64,000 bases of DNA, taken from positions 13,903,001 to 13,967,000 of the forward strand of contig JAYKKT010000089.1 in assembly GCA_036023115.1 (NCBI GenBank). The letters are read 5' to 3'. The position numbers and the translations under genes are program-made. The number at the start of each line of letters is the position of its first letter. Within the stretch, counting starts at the first letter, position 1. Below are positions 1-11,990 of the stretch, in pieces. The notes under the pieces were generated by a model, which ran no database searches, was not told the origin of the DNA, and saw only the letters and a list, made by a program, of their open reading frames with translations. The stretch is from Brasenia schreberi (lineage: Eukaryota; Streptophyta; Magnoliopsida; Nymphaeales; Cabombaceae).

Positions 1-470
1 TCCGTAGCATCAACCCTCTACCTTAGTGACCCTCTCTAAACACCTCAGCCCGAGGCACCACAACAGCACCATCCCATTCAGCCGGCAAGTCCCCAAGGCG
101 CCACACCCGTGCTCCTTTGTCACCCGGCCACACACCCTTGTCGTGCCATTCCGAGGAGCTCCCTCTTGCAGCCCAAGGCGACGCCTAAGCCCAAGCTCAA
201 GCAAGTCACCTCCGGACCAGCTATACGTAAGTGCCTAACTCGGTCCTTATTTGTAGACTTGCTTAAGTTAAATTAAATTTGATACGGGGTTGTAATAACG
301 GAGCATTGTTCCCCCCGCTTGTAATAACGTGACTTGGCATACCCACACACACGTGCACTTGAGCCTACCTCGCTCTTAGTTGTGCACGATTTTGAACACA
401 CACGGGCCTAATCAGCCCTTAAGATATAAGTTTATTTATATACTTTAAGTTGTGTGGGGTTTTGCTTAAG
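1..470. other. Non-genic left edge, probable retroelement sequence
   Basis: The first 230 bases are GC-richer than the rest and then grade into AC/GT-rich sequence. Short open frames on both strands show no recognisable family. The sequence runs into the 110-bp tandem array that follows, so it may be part of the same LTR-like element. I see no second copy in the window that would define an LTR pair. Confidence 0.4.
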
Positions 471-800
471 TTGTGTGTGTTGTCTTTCAATTCTCGCACT
501 CACACACATTGAGCTTTCACTCTTATTTGCAAGACCCAAGTAAGGGCCGTGTTATACTTTCCTTGGGTTTAATTTCATGTCTTGTGTGTAGTATTTCAAT
601 TATACACTCACATACATTGAGCTTTCGCTCTTACTCCCAAGACCTTAGTTAAGGCCATATTGCAATTTATATTTGGGTTTAATTTCATGTCGTGTGTGTA
701 GTACTTCAATTCTTGCACTCATACACATTGAGCTTTCGCTCTTACTCCCAAGACCTTAGTTAAGGCCATATTGCAATTTATATTTGGGTTTTATTTAAGT
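471..800. repeat. Three tandem 110-bp units
   Basis: Units begin at about 471, 581 and 691, each with a TTGTGTGTAGT-like start, a CACATTGAGCTTTCGCTC core and a TTGGGTTTAATTTCATGTC-like end. The second and third units are nearly identical and the first is more diverged. A decayed fourth unit may extend to about 930. Such arrays are common in LTRs or untranslated regions of plant Gypsy elements, but that assignment is inference. Confidence 0.8.
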
Positions 801-1580
801 CGTGTGAGTTGTCTTTCAATATATACACAACACCCACGCAACACGTTGGCAACCTTCGGGCCCATATATAGTATAAGTATTTTCCTTTCGGTTATGTCTT
901 TAAGATTTGAGTTTTAAGGTTTAGCAGTGTGCGTAGTCTTTACATATATACACAGCACACACTTGCACTATTAAGCCTTTCCGCTCTTAAGATATAGCCA
1001 TATTTCCCTTTTGCAATTTCCCTTCCGCAATTTCCCTTCGGCAATTTACATTATAAGTCATTTCCCTTCAGCATTGTCTTTTAAATTCGGGTTTTCCCTT
1101 TGGAGTTGCGTGAGTTTGCATTGCATATACGCCATACCACGAGTTAGGACGCATATTGCATCAAAGCAAACCCGATACTCCCACTCAAAAGTCGCCCCAC
1201 TTAGGCTGAGTGTTCATAACACACACCTAGTTGGCCCAAAAAGGGTTAAAAAGAAAGACTTAGGCACGTGCAAATCCACATGAAATAAAATATGAAAATC
1301 ATACCAAAAACAACCTGAATCAAACACCTCAAACACGTTTTCGTAGGTTCTTATATCCCAAAACTCGATTTTAAAAGCGTATAGACTGACCCTTGCGCAT
1401 CGGTGCAAGAAGGTCTGCGACGACAAGAGCTTGCTTGCTCACAGTCGTCATGTTAGGAGTCAGGTTTAAAATATCTCTTCGCTAGCTTAAGTAAGCTAGC
1501 TGGCACGCCCTTTTGCTTAATTAGGACTTAGGCACACGAAAAGGTTCGCTTCAGGCCTAAGAACCAGGAGCGGGAATTTT
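801..1580. other. Non-genic stretch with degenerate repeats
   Basis: This contains a diverged continuation of the 110-bp array, short repeats of the form TTTCCCTTCGGCAATTT at 1000-1060, and a TTAGGCACACG/TTAGGCACGTG-type motif near 1260 and 1530. No open frame has family-like composition. It is probably retroelement-derived; no gene is seen. Confidence 0.35.
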
Positions 1581-1588
1581 CTGCGTCT

Positions 1589-2024
<436 letters not shown>

Positions 2025-2350
2025 AGTTTACCCTAAAGTTTAAACTAGAGTAATTGGAATTCAGAAATAGAGGATAATCTTGTTACATTTTTAGGAATAT
2101 TATTTAATTCGGGTATAGCGTTCGTTACGTAGGTTGCTTGTTCGTAACGACTCCATTAAATTCTTGTGCTAATGCAGGGCGAACCACCACCAGCAAAGGA
2201 ATTAGGTTGCGAGGCACTGAGATAGGTTCTCTACAACATACATGCAAATCTGGGCTTTTGTATCAACTCAAAAGTATATCTCACGATGTTTTCAAGTTTT
2301 GCTCAGCTAGAGGTTTGCATTGTATCTAGAGATTTGGAGTTCTAAAGGGA
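2025..2350. other. Non-genic spacer
   Basis: Unique-looking sequence with only short open frames and no recognised motif. Confidence 0.3.
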
Positions 2351-2354
2351 TTCT

Positions 2355-2470
2355 TTTTTCTGTACAGTGAAGAGGCTGAAGCTAGGTGCACCCCCCATGT
2401 GTCGAACTCTTGATCTTCAACTTATGATCCAACCCCCATGCCAAGTGAGCCATTTCTCGTCGCTCTAAAG
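2355..2470 (-). mobile_element. SINE-like, tRNA-headed copy (degenerate)
   Basis: On the minus strand this has a tRNA-like head with a weak A-box region, a GAGTTCGACACATGGGG B-box-like segment, a GGTGCACCTAGCTTCAGCC body, and an end near TGTAC. The copy at 25517-25620 shares the whole layout, and those at 42190, 49640 and 51050 share the head and the GGGTGCA/TTCGGCCTC body. Pol III box logic and dispersed copies support a SINE; the family name is unknown to me. Confidence 0.55.
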
Positions 2471-2990
2471 TGGTTTTCATGACAATGTTTTAAGTATTTG
2501 TTAGTGGGTTTAATTTGTGATTCTCACATAGTGGAAGTTGCGTTGTGATGCCCCCCATGCATGCCATTGGCAGGCTCAAGCATAGAGATGGTCCAAAAAA
2601 TGATATTATTAAAGTAACAATGTCTGTGTGCTAGGTAATCTAAGTCTTTAAATTAGGGTCTTGCTCTAAGGTTTAGGGTTTAGGGCACTTAGGGCAAAGC
2701 CCTTTAATATTTCTTAACATAGTTCCAAGTTCCAACGTGTCTCTTCCCTTATCCCTCTCTAACTGCGTTATATTTTCGGAAGAATGAATTCTCTTCACTT
2801 TGTTAAACAGCAACTTGGCTCATAATCTGGGCCTTCCCTTCGAAATGTTCCAAACTTTTCCCGACAGTTTTCTCACATGATTTATTTAAATTCCCAACTC
2901 TCTCTCTCTCTCACACACACACACAGGCATGTATACATGTATACCATGAAGCTATTTTGACCAAATCATCACATAGAACACAAAATAGTG
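2471..2990. other. Non-genic spacer with short telomere-like motif
   Basis: Mostly unique sequence. Near 2671 there are two consecutive TTTAGGG-type units (a telo-box-like motif), and at 2900-2926 a short CT then AC microsatellite. No coding signal. Confidence 0.35.
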
Positions 2991-3039
2991 TTTCTGGCCC
3001 ATATACTGCTGTGCTCAGTATGTCGCCCTTCTGCTTCAA

Positions 3040-3235
3040 AAATGTCACTGGCACTTCTCGTTCAATTTCCTCGTGCCCCACAAGTGGACATGATCGGTTC
3101 CGAAATGTCCTGGTGGTTCCAACTGAAACTGAACCAAACCATGAACTAAAATCAGGCCGAGAGTCGGGGACAGTCTGCTTTAGTTCTGGTTCCACCTTCT
3201 ATAGAACTGAAACCGATCCAAAATTAGAATATATT
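3040..3235. repeat. Left arm of an inverted-repeat (hAT-MITE-like) element
   Basis: Sequence rich in GGTTCC/GAACCAAACC motifs. The reverse complement of 6540-6680 matches it with gaps: both read like TTTCCT..TGCCC..CACAAG..GG, then a CGGTTCC core and TGGTTCCAACTG. The RTE LINE at 3243-6520 separates the two arms, so the older element was probably split by the LINE. Alignment by eye, moderate divergence. Confidence 0.4.
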
Positions 3236-3675
3236 AATAACTTCGCCCATGTAAGGGATCACCCTTGCATTGCCGGTCCCAAGCCCGGATAAATGAGGAG
3301 GGTTGTGTTAGGCTTCTGACAGCCAGCGTAAACTTCATCGGATTTTTATAACATGATTACAAAAATTATAAGCATTGCTTTGGGGCGTCCCCGCTTAGTG
3401 ACGTGTTGCAAAGCCCGAATACAGTAATAAGTATGCAAGGGCCACTACATTTTCGCCCAAATATAGTGAATTAATTGCAGAGAGGGTTCCCACATCATGG
3501 ATGGGTGTGGGTAAAAAAGTTATTCTTGCTATATTGCCGCCCGAATGTAGTGAATAATTTTCAGACAGGATCTCCGCATTTTGAATATGGATAGATGCGG
3601 GGGGTAAGAAACCTAGTCCTAGATAATAAGATTCGTATTGGTTCTTAGAATATCGGAACATTATTCGGTAAGCTA

Positions 3676-4266
3676 ATGGAGGTGGTAGATACTATGATTC
3701 GAAGAAAGATTCATATTCTATGTTTACAAGAGATAAAATGGGTTGGAGAAAAAGCAAAGGAGATAGAGGATACAGGTTTTAAATTATGGTACTCAGGTAA
3801 AAAAAAGGTTCGAAACGGAGTTGGTATTATTATAAATAAAGATTTAAAGGATAGTGTAGTAGACATACAACGATATGGTGACCGAATCATGATGTTGAAA
3901 TTAGTGTTAGGACCAAAGGTTTTGAATATAGTTTGTGCTTACGCACTCCAAGTAGAACTAGAAAATAGTATAAAGACAACTTTTTGGGAAGAGTTAGATA
4001 AGGTGATTCAAAAGATTCCACAAAGGGAGATGATTTGTTTAGGAGGAGACTTAAATGAACATGTCGGTAAAGAGGCATTAGGATATCAAGGGATTCATGA
4101 AAACTTTGGTTTTGGAGATATAAATGAGGAAGGTAGGGAGATTTTAAATTTTGCTATGGCATTTGATCTCTTTATAGTTAATACAATCTTCAAAAAAAGA
4201 GATGAACATTTAATTACTTATAAGAGTGGCTTATCACAAACACAAATTGATTACTTTATTTATTAA
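3676..4266 (+). pseudogene. RTE endonuclease domain (first part of broken ORF)
   Basis: A 196-residue stretch of the endonuclease/exonuclease/phosphatase fold that nicks target DNA in LINE retrotransposition. Visible family motifs are LCLQEIKW (metal-binding Glu), a GVGIIINKDL strand, and GGDLNEHVG (catalytic Asp/Asn). It ends prematurely in a poly-A run at 4266; the continuation IKKKDRACYKDCKVIPGE is in another frame from 4226. It is non-functional as it stands. Confidence 0.9.
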
Positions 4267-5237
4267 AAAAAAAGATAGAGCGTGTTATAAAGATTGCAAG
4301 GTAATTCCAGGAGAAAGCTTAACCACCCAACATCGACTTTTAGTTATGGATTTACAAATAAGAAAATGGACAAAGAAGAAAAGAGTGCATCGAGCTATTC
4401 GGACTAAATGGTGGAACCTCAAAAGCGAAAAAGAAGATATATTTAAACAGAAAGTCCTTCAAGAAGAGGTTTGAAATTATATTGGTACACCCTGTGATAT
4501 GTGGAACAATATGGCTACACATATTATGAAAGTGGCGAAAGATGTGTTAGGTGTATCTAAGGGAGGTGTACCGGCACAAAAAGAAGCTTGGTGGTGGAGT
4601 GAAGTAGTGCAAAATAAAATCAAGGCAAAGAGGGCATGTTACAAATTACATTATGCTAAGAAAACTAATAAAACTTTAGAGGCTTATAAGAAAGCAAAGA
4701 AGGAAGCGAAAAAAGGCCGTGAGTGAAGCAAAAGCTAAAATTTGGGAGGATTTATATTAAAAACTCAACTCAAAAGAGGGTGAAAGAGATATTTTTAGGA
4801 TAAATAGGGCTAGAGATAAGAAAACTAAAGATCTTAATTATGTTAGATGCATCAAGGACGAGGATGAAAAAAGTCTAATGACAAATGATGATATAAGAAA
4901 TAGATGGAAAAACTATTTTTATAAGTTTTTTAATGAAAATAAAGATGTTAGTATTAGCTTAGGAGAGTTAGCCAAATGAGAAAAGTATATAAACCACAAT
5001 TTCTATTGACGTATTCAAAAGAATGAAGTCAAAGAGGCTCTTAAACATATGAAGGATGGTAAATCGGTAGGACCATATAATATTACTATAGAAGTTTGGA
5101 AAATACTAGGAGAAAAAGGAATCACTTGACTCACAAGACTATTTAATGAAATATGGAAAAACCAAAAGATACCCGAGGAATGGAGAGCAAGTACACTTAT
5201 ACCCATATATAAGAACAAGGGAGACATTCAAAATTAT

Positions 5238-6477
5238 GTGAATTATCGAGGTATCAAGTTAATGAGCCATACTATGAAATTGTGGGAAAGAATTATCAAA
5301 CGTAGATTAAGACAAGTATCAAGTACAATAGAGAACCAATTTGGATTCATGCCAGGCAGATCTACTCTTGAAGCGATTCACCTTTTGAGACATCTTATGG
5401 AACATTTTAGAGTAAAAAAAAAAAGACCTTCACATGATATTTATTGATCTAGAAAAAACTTATGATAGGGTACCGATGGAGGTTCTTTGGAGAACTTTGG
5501 TAAAAAGAGGTATCCCATTGACATACATTAACCTTATTAGAGACATGTATGATGGTGCAAAAACATGTGTAAGGACTCATGAAGGAATGATAGACTTCTT
5601 TGAAGTTAATATTGGGTTACATCAAGGATCAACTTTAAGTCCATACTTATTTATAATGGTGATTGATGAGTTAACAAAACATATTCAAGATGAAGTACCT
5701 TGGTGTATGTTATTTGCAGATGACATTGTATTAGTGGAGGAGTCTAAGGAAAAAGTTAATAGAAAATTGGAACTATGGAGAGAAACATTAGAAAGCAAAG
5801 GCCTCCGACTTAGTAGAACAAAGACATAATATATGGAATGTAAGTTTGATCATTTGGTTACTTAAGAGGACATAGAAATTAAAATTGGCACACATTGTAT
5901 CCCCTAAAAGGAAAGTTTTAAATACCTAGGATCAATTTTTCAGAGTGATGGAAGAATTGATGGACATGTTACACATAGAATTAATGCTAGTTGGTTAAAA
6001 TGGAAAGGAGCATCATGTATTCTTTGTGATAAGAAGATACCATTAAAGTTAAAAGGTAAATATTATAGAGCAGCAATTAGGCCTGCCATGTTTTATGGTT
6101 CTGAGTGTTGGGCAGTTAATCATCATGTACAAAAGATGTTTGTGACAGAAATGAAGATATTGAGATGGATGTGTGGTCATACAAGAAAATACCGTATACA
6201 TAATGAGGTTATTAGAAACAAATTAAGAGTGACACCAATAGAGGATAAAATGAGAGAATATTGTTTAAGATGGTTTGGACATATAGAAAGATCAAAAGAA
6301 GAACCTATAAGGTATGAAAAACTAAATTTGGAAAGTATTAAAAGAGCTAGAGGACGACCACAAAAGTGTTGGAAAGAAACAATAAAGAATGATCTAACTT
6401 ATTGTGAGTTAACTGCTAACATAGCACACGATAGGGATCTGTGGAAACAAAGAATCCATGTAGCCAACCCCATCTAG
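5238..6477 (+). pseudogene. RTE reverse transcriptase and C-terminal region (broken)
   Basis: Three frame segments (5238-5447, 5434-5829, 6088-6477) together cover the reverse transcriptase palm and the RTE C-terminus. The YxDD-equivalent box is FADD at about 5717-5728, and the upstream Asp lies in [12 protein letters not shown]. Loss of frame in a run of eleven A residues near 5412-5422 and a TAA near 5829 separate the parts. The canonical KAYDRVP is altered to KTYDRVP. No intact enzyme could be made. Confidence 0.9.
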
Positions 6478-6539
6478 TATGGGAAAAGGCTTAGTTGTTG
6501 TTTATATTTTTTTAATATTTTCTTCTATTCTTGATGGTT

Positions 6540-6730
6540 TGGACTAAAACTCAACTGAAATCAGGCTGGTTTCGGTTTGGTTCTGTTCCAAGTAAACGGG
6601 AACCAATGATTTGAAATTGTCGGTTCTGGTTTACCTCACAAGGGCAGGAAGAGATGTGACAAGAAGTTTTAGCAAAAGTTCTAATGTTTGAGAACAACGT
6701 TTCATGGAAACAGTGTACCAGGGATGGTTT
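6540..6730. repeat. Right arm of the inverted-repeat element split by the LINE
   Basis: GGTTTCGGTTTGGTTCTG-type sequence directly follows the LINE 3' end. Its reverse complement resembles 3040-3235. Together the two arms look like an older hAT-type MITE that received the RTE insertion. Confidence 0.4.
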
Positions 6731-7924
6731 TCGCAAGAAAAGGATTCTCAATGTAAATTTCCAACACCTTCATGCATAGACATAATGGCTGCTAAAGCCA
6801 AGTATTAAATGACTGGTGTAATCGGGACAATGATAGAGGTGCTCAAGAGGTTCTCCTCCTAAACACAGAAAGCCACGGGACTCCCGGCTAGGGGGGTTGA
6901 GTCGAGTTCTATAGCCATGCCGTGCATCTAGTTGGGTCTGCCAAAACCCAGCTTGCCCATCCAAAAAGAGGTTCTCTTCCTAAACAAAGAGGCCTTCAAT
7001 ACCAAAAAGTTTACAAAATTCGTGCAGTAGAAGTGGATATGACCTTAAGGCAAAAATGTTATGTTACTGCAATAAAAAATTAAAAAGAAAAGAGGTCCAC
7101 AATGGATCAGAGAAAATATATGAGGAATGTAAAGAGGTAATAATCATACAGAAGCTACGTTACATGTGCAGGGGTGCAGGTGCGGACATCAGTGCAGGTG
7201 GAGATGAATGACATAACAAACTTCAAAAATCATGAGTGCAGGAACACTGCTATATATACATATACATATATGTGTGTATGTATTATTTAGATTGTTATAT
7301 ATAATTGATAAAATCTCTTAAAAGTAAAAATAAATGTCGTTGTCATAATTTAATTGATTATAAAGTAAAAATAAGTTAGTAGTCATTAATATGTTAGCAA
7401 CATAGCATTACAAAATATTTAAAACAAATAGCATGTGGTCAGACTGAAAGAAGTAGAAAGTTCAGTATAGGAGTGTCGACACAGGTGTGGACCTTGCTAG
7501 AAATGTTTATGTAGTATAGAAGCACCTGCTGACTATCAAGCATCTAGTTATCACTGAAATTAACTAATAATATCATTCTACAGAAAACAGATTAGACATC
7601 GAACTTCTCAAGGTGTTATTATTGTGACATTTTGCTTATTTTTAAAACTAATACATTTAGCTGTTTACTTCATTAATTCCAAACCACTCTGAAACTCTCA
7701 AATGACATTTTTACCAGTTTCCTACAACAATAAACTCGTCATATATGCTTTACGATCTAGTCAAACATATCAGCATCGGTTGAAACGGTAGCCCATGACA
7801 TTTCAGAAGATTCTATGTTAAACCTGATCAAACTTTTATGGGTATAAGACCAGAAACTGTTGGTGGCTAAATAGATATTTTGTAGACGAGGCTAAAAAGC
7901 AGAATCCTACCAACCAAAAGCAAA
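6731..7924. other. Non-genic, AT-rich spacer
   Basis: It contains a short CGGCTAGGGGGGTTGAGTCG GC patch at 6890-6910, a TA/TG microsatellite at 7250-7280, and otherwise unique AT-rich DNA. No open frame resembles a known family. Confidence 0.35.
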
Positions 7925-8335
7925 ACCAAGCCTTTTCATACATTAAGACCACTACATGGATTGCACGTTAGCATTAAGCTCTATCTTGTGTTGCACTAGC
8001 ATTTAACTCAAGAAAAAAAAACTTGTTTTATTGTTTCCTTCCAACACCTTACAAGCCTTCCTCTCCATCTTTTAAAGTGTCAACCATCCAAAATTTCACA
8101 TGTACTCATGGGAGCTTCATATGGTTTTCTTTTCAAATGTCTGAACCACTTTAAGCATGTCTTGTGCACTTTATCTTCAATTAGTGTCTCATTATCTAAT
8201 AACCTCATTCGAAATCCAATTTTCTTCTTGTGCAGCCTCACATCCACCTCAACATTTGTTTCTATCAAAAACATCCTCTATATGTTCATAGTTGATTACA
8301 ACACTCGACACCCTATACCATTTACTAGTCTTACA
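7925..8335 (-). mobile_element. Degenerate RTE 3' fragment (antisense)
   Basis: Read on the minus strand this matches the last 400 bases of the LINE at 3243-6520: a GGTATAGGGTGTCGAGTGTT counterpart of the SECWAVN region, then VDVRLHKKKIGFRMRLLD, EDKVHKTCLKWFRHLKRK (counterpart of EDKMREYCLRWFGHIERS), and a 3' tail whose complement reads GCCTTTTCATACATT. It is 5'-truncated, as LINE copies usually are, and much more diverged than the main copy. Confidence 0.75.
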
Positions 8336-8675
8336 TAAAAAAAACAGTTCCAATAAAAGGGGGGGGGGGGGGAAGGAACAGAAGAGAGGAGTTCACGAGG
8401 GCTATCTTAAGAACATTTTATGCCGCAATCAATGAAAAGGTAAAGAAATACAAAAGATATTCATCCCACAACCTTATTTACAAACTACAGTTTAGTCAAA
8501 ATTCCACACTAGCTTCAAGCAAGACACATACCACAACGCTTTACAAAATGTGCAACCTCAGCGGCCTTGCAAAAGGCCAAAGTTTATGGCTAGAAAAAGC
8601 AGATGCAACAAGCAAATGAAAAGAGCTACTCAACTCTGTGAAATATGATACAAGTGCTCCTGGAAATTATGAACC
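8336..8675. other. Probable 3' flank/UTR of the coiled-coil gene, with a G14 run
   Basis: Carries a homopolymer of about 14 G at 8359-8372 and AT-rich sequence that would be the minus-strand 3' untranslated region. I do not see a decisive poly(A) signal. Confidence 0.35.
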
Positions 8676-10752
8676 TTAGGTTGCTCTTAACCGAGCCTGC
8701 TGCCCTTCAAGCCTTGCTTCGAGCAGTTTAGCCTTCAGGGAGTTTTTCTTCACACTCTCTAGCAATTTCGTAGAACTTTCACTCAATTCCAGTTCTGGAG
8801 ACCTCTGACTACGATCCCACTTCTGTGTTGGGCTTGATATCTCATTCTCACCGTTCAAGGCTTCATCTTTAGAGCCAAGAACCAAAAGTGGCTTCTGCAA
8901 ATCAGATTTTTCCTTGTGTTTAATTTCTGAGCGCACCCCACTGCCATCAGAAACCAATGACTGGCTTCTGACTAATTTATCATTTATGTGGTGGTTAGTG
9001 TTCCGAAAGTGAAGGCCGTCTTGTGCTTCACAGTTTTCAGACTTTTGATAAATAGGTACTTCAATCTCATTGAACCTGGTAGCTTTGTCCTCATTTTTGT
9101 TATCAGTGTGACTAACAATTACCCTTTCTGTGAATTGTTTTCTTCCTTGCAATCTGGAGGGATAAATCTTGTCCTCAAGTTGTCCTTGACAGCTAGAAGA
9201 TTGAGCCTTGATCCTTTCATGAGAAACAGCTTTTGCCTTAGGACTACTAGGTTTGATCATGGTTTCCAAGTCTGCAACAGTTTTTCTTCCACGGGCATGT
9301 GTTTGCTCGCACTTCTTGACTTCCCCACTGCTCTTATTTATGCTAAAAGAATGTGAATCACTAACCGCTGAATCTTCTTCCGCAGCATATTGGGGTCCAC
9401 TGCCAGTGGCCACATTTAAGGGAAAGGACTCAAGGGAATGGCGATGGAGACAGTCATCCTTCAAATCTTCTTTGAAATGGATGTCAAACTTTGAGTTGTT
9501 TGATTGTTTAGCTTGAAGAAAAACTTCAATTTGACATTGTATTCTATCAATTATCATGTTCTTTTGTTCAGGATCGTATTTTTCCCCTGCTAGTTTCATT
9601 TGGACCCTTTCATCCAGCCATGCTTCAGCTATATGAAGGATCAATTTGTCCTCTCTATCGGAGTGATTTTTCTCATACTTCTGCTTCAGAGCGTGTACCT
9701 CTTGTTCATAATCCCCAATTCCCCTAGCAAACTGATCACAAAGATCTTCTAGAAGTGATCGAGTTCTCCTTTCTCCTTTCAACTCCTTTATGGACTTTGA
9801 AAGTGCCAGTTTCACATCAGCTAACTCTCTTGCCAACTTTCGGTGCAGGCTCTCAGAACTTCCCCTCATCCTTCTCTCATCTTCGAGTTCTTTCCTTACT
9901 GTCCGAACGGCTGCTTCAAGCCTTTGATGCTCTTTGCTCTTTCTCATTAGCTCTGTTAACCGTTTCATGAGATTATCTATTTCTCTACGATCTGCTTGCT
10001 GAATTTGTATTAGTTCTTGAACCCGAGCCCTTGCATGATCTCTTTCCAGTTTCAATGCCTTAATCAGTGATGCATTTGATGCATGCTGCTCTTCAAGGAC
10101 CCAAATTCGGTTCAGTACTCCCAATAATTCTGTTGATGTGTTTAGGTTATATCCCAGAAGTCCAGGCCTACCCTTGATATCTGATGAGCTACTTGGAGTT
10201 CTGGCATGATTGTAGGGTGCAATCTGCGAATAACAAACAACATAAACTTACATTATGAAGTTCAGTTCAGAAGAAAATTATGCCTTCATGCTAAACAAAT
10301 TATATATGTAATGTATGTATGTATGTATATATGTGTGTGTATATATGTATGTATGTATATATATATATAGTGTGTGTGTGTATGCATGCAAATGGTATAG
10401 CATCGAATTACCTCCATTGAACTAAAACTTGTAGAAGATAGGGGTGGCATAGCCTGGCTGTTTCCCTCACCAAATTTATGGTGTTGAATAATTGAAGCTG
10501 CAACTTGCCTACTCAAACTAACGCCCCTTGGTGGATGGATCTAGGTGAACAAAATATTAGGCAAGAGCAAAGATTATGCTTAATACAACTATAATGGCGC
10601 TGAACGTAAAGGATTTATGTACAAAAATACATATTAACTCTTACTTGACAAGGCATGCATATAACATCTAACAATGACCATTACAATCTCACAAGCATAT
10701 GGGCCTGCGTGCATTCATCTCTCTCACTCTGTGTGTGTGTGTGTGTGCGCGC

Positions 10753-10796
<44 letters not shown>

Positions 10797-11782
10797 AGGC
10801 AAAACACTAAATCCATTAAATTCCTTGAAGGGTAAGCAGAAAAGAGAGTAGATTACAGTTCAGCCAGCATACGGAAAAACAAGCATTAGGAAGCAAAGGT
10901 CGTACGTATTTGTGCCAACTGCCAAGACTCTTATCTCGTAGAAAGAAAAGATAAGGCCTAAAACCATAAGAAAACAGCATCTACTAGTAAAAACATATAA
11001 GATCAATAATGCAATTCGCAGACCAGAAACAATAAGCAGACAACAATTCTTCTCACAAAGTGATTTCCAAGCGAACCAATCAGTCAACTACAAATACACA
11101 ATTGGTATTAAGAAAGACAATAATTCTTGAAAAATAAGAACTTTTGTGGGACAGATAAACCCCACAGAACAAAGAATTTACCACCTAAAAGTTAACGAGC
11201 ACAGGGAACCACTAGTCAACAACACCAAGCAAGAAAAGCACTGTAATGATTCATACCCAAAATCTCAATCAGATCAACCATAAAGAAATCATTCATAAAA
11301 AAAGGAAAGAAGGCCTGGAACTGAATTACCTGTTTCTCTGCATGACTATGACAAGGATCACCCAACCGATGATCAAACTGGATACCCTTATCCCTACTTT
11401 GCTTGATCTTTCTCACACCTTTCCTCATTTTCTTACCAGAATTTGAGGGTAGTGTTGACGGTAAAAGCCTATGAAGCTCCCAGAGACTAGCACCAAGTTT
11501 TCTAGCAGACACTCTGTCACCTTTCTCATCATTTCCACACCATCCATCTTCATCGTTCAATTCCATCTTCCATGAGGGAACGGGAGTTAAGGCTCCTCCT
11601 CTCCTCCCTAACAGAATGCCCTTCCTCAACTTTATGCCCAAAAATTCCGGCTTTCCCGCTTCTTCACTGACTTTCCCTTTGCTTTCCGCTCTACCCACCT
11701 TTATTTTTCCATCCCCATCATTTCTCACCCGCTCCTCCATTTTCTCAGGAAAACTTGGAACTTTTCCCTCTTTGTGTGCCAT
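8676..11782 (-). CDS. Plant coiled-coil protein (At5g41620/At1g64180-like), three coding exons
   Basis: Predicted exons on the minus strand: 11782-11330, 10540-10412 and 10223-8676, all phase 0 with GT-AG junctions (donors CAG|GTAATT and GAG|GTAATT; acceptors CCTAG|ATC and GCAG|ATT), giving 709 residues. Residues 51-70 hold a basic KLRKGILLGRRGGALTPVP block. Residues 92-106 read SARKLGASLWELHRL, the signature N-terminus of this plant family (annotated as 'USO1-like' in Arabidopsis). Residues ~228-410 form a long charged coiled coil rich in Leu/Arg/Glu heptads, containing ILHIAEAWLDERVQMKL. The C-terminal third is Ser/Lys-rich and low-complexity, closing with LLEARLEGQQARLRAT. Molecular function is not established to my knowledge; the related BLT protein acts in trichome shape, so a cytoskeletal or trafficking role is only inference. 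The gene looks intact. Confidence 0.87.
10224..10411 (-). repeat. Intron 2 of the coiled-coil gene, TA/TG microsatellite-filled
   Basis: The 188-base intron is occupied at about 10306-10387 by ATGT, TG and TA repeats on the plus strand. The splice sites flanking it are good. Length polymorphism here should not affect the protein. Confidence 0.7.
10541..11329 (-). other. Intron 1 of the coiled-coil gene
   Basis: A 789-base intron between the N-terminal exon and the short 43-codon second exon. It holds a compound GT-CG-GA microsatellite at about 10730-10794 and otherwise unique AT-rich sequence with no competing ORF. Confidence 0.8.
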
Positions 11783-11821
11783 TGCCCAGGCCCCCTTGAA
11801 CCGTGTTCTTCACCACCAGCA

Positions 11822-11872
<51 letters not shown>

Positions 11873-11990
11873 GAAATTCCATTTTCCTTTTTGTGCTTTT
11901 GTGGACGGGGGGGGCGACTCTGGTGGTGCGAATTTTACAGAGGGAGCTCTTTTGAGAAGGGGAAGCTCAGAAAATGACAACTCTGATTTG
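11783..11990 (-). promoter_or_regulatory. 5' leader/promoter-proximal (GA)n tract of the coiled-coil gene
   Basis: A run of about 22 CT dinucleotides on the plus strand (11826-11869) lies 44 bases upstream of the start codon, so the transcript sense is (GA)n. Such GAGA tracts are typical of plant 5' leaders and are bound by BPC proteins. No clear TATA box was pinned down. Confidence 0.45.

Larger units (their letters stand above)
3243..6520 (+). mobile_element. RTE-clade non-LTR retrotransposon (LINE), near full length, frameshifted
   Basis: The left end carries the conserved plant RTE leader (GGGATCACCCTTGCAT, GGTCCCAAGCCCGGATAAA, GACAGCCAGCGTAAA). An apurinic-type endonuclease domain follows at 3676-4266 (LCLQEIKW, LGGDLNEHVG). 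Reverse transcriptase blocks lie at 5238-5829: [61 protein letters not shown] and the catalytic [12 protein letters not shown]. The C-terminal WMCGHTRKYRI and LRWFGHIERS region is at 6088-6477. The 3' end reads CCCCATCTAGTATGGGAAAAGG. The original single ORF is broken: a shift near 4260 in an A-run, a stop near 4470, stops near 4740-4980, a shift at the A-run 5412-5422, and a stop near 5829. The element is therefore dead, but relatively young compared with its other fragments here. Confidence 0.93.

Noticed and set aside
2671..2690. Interstitial telomere repeat
   Set aside because: Only two TTTAGGG-type units; too short to be more than a telo-box-like coincidence.
8988..9970. Plus-strand frames of 122, 87 and 71 codons
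   Set aside because: Antisense to the third exon of the coiled-coil gene.
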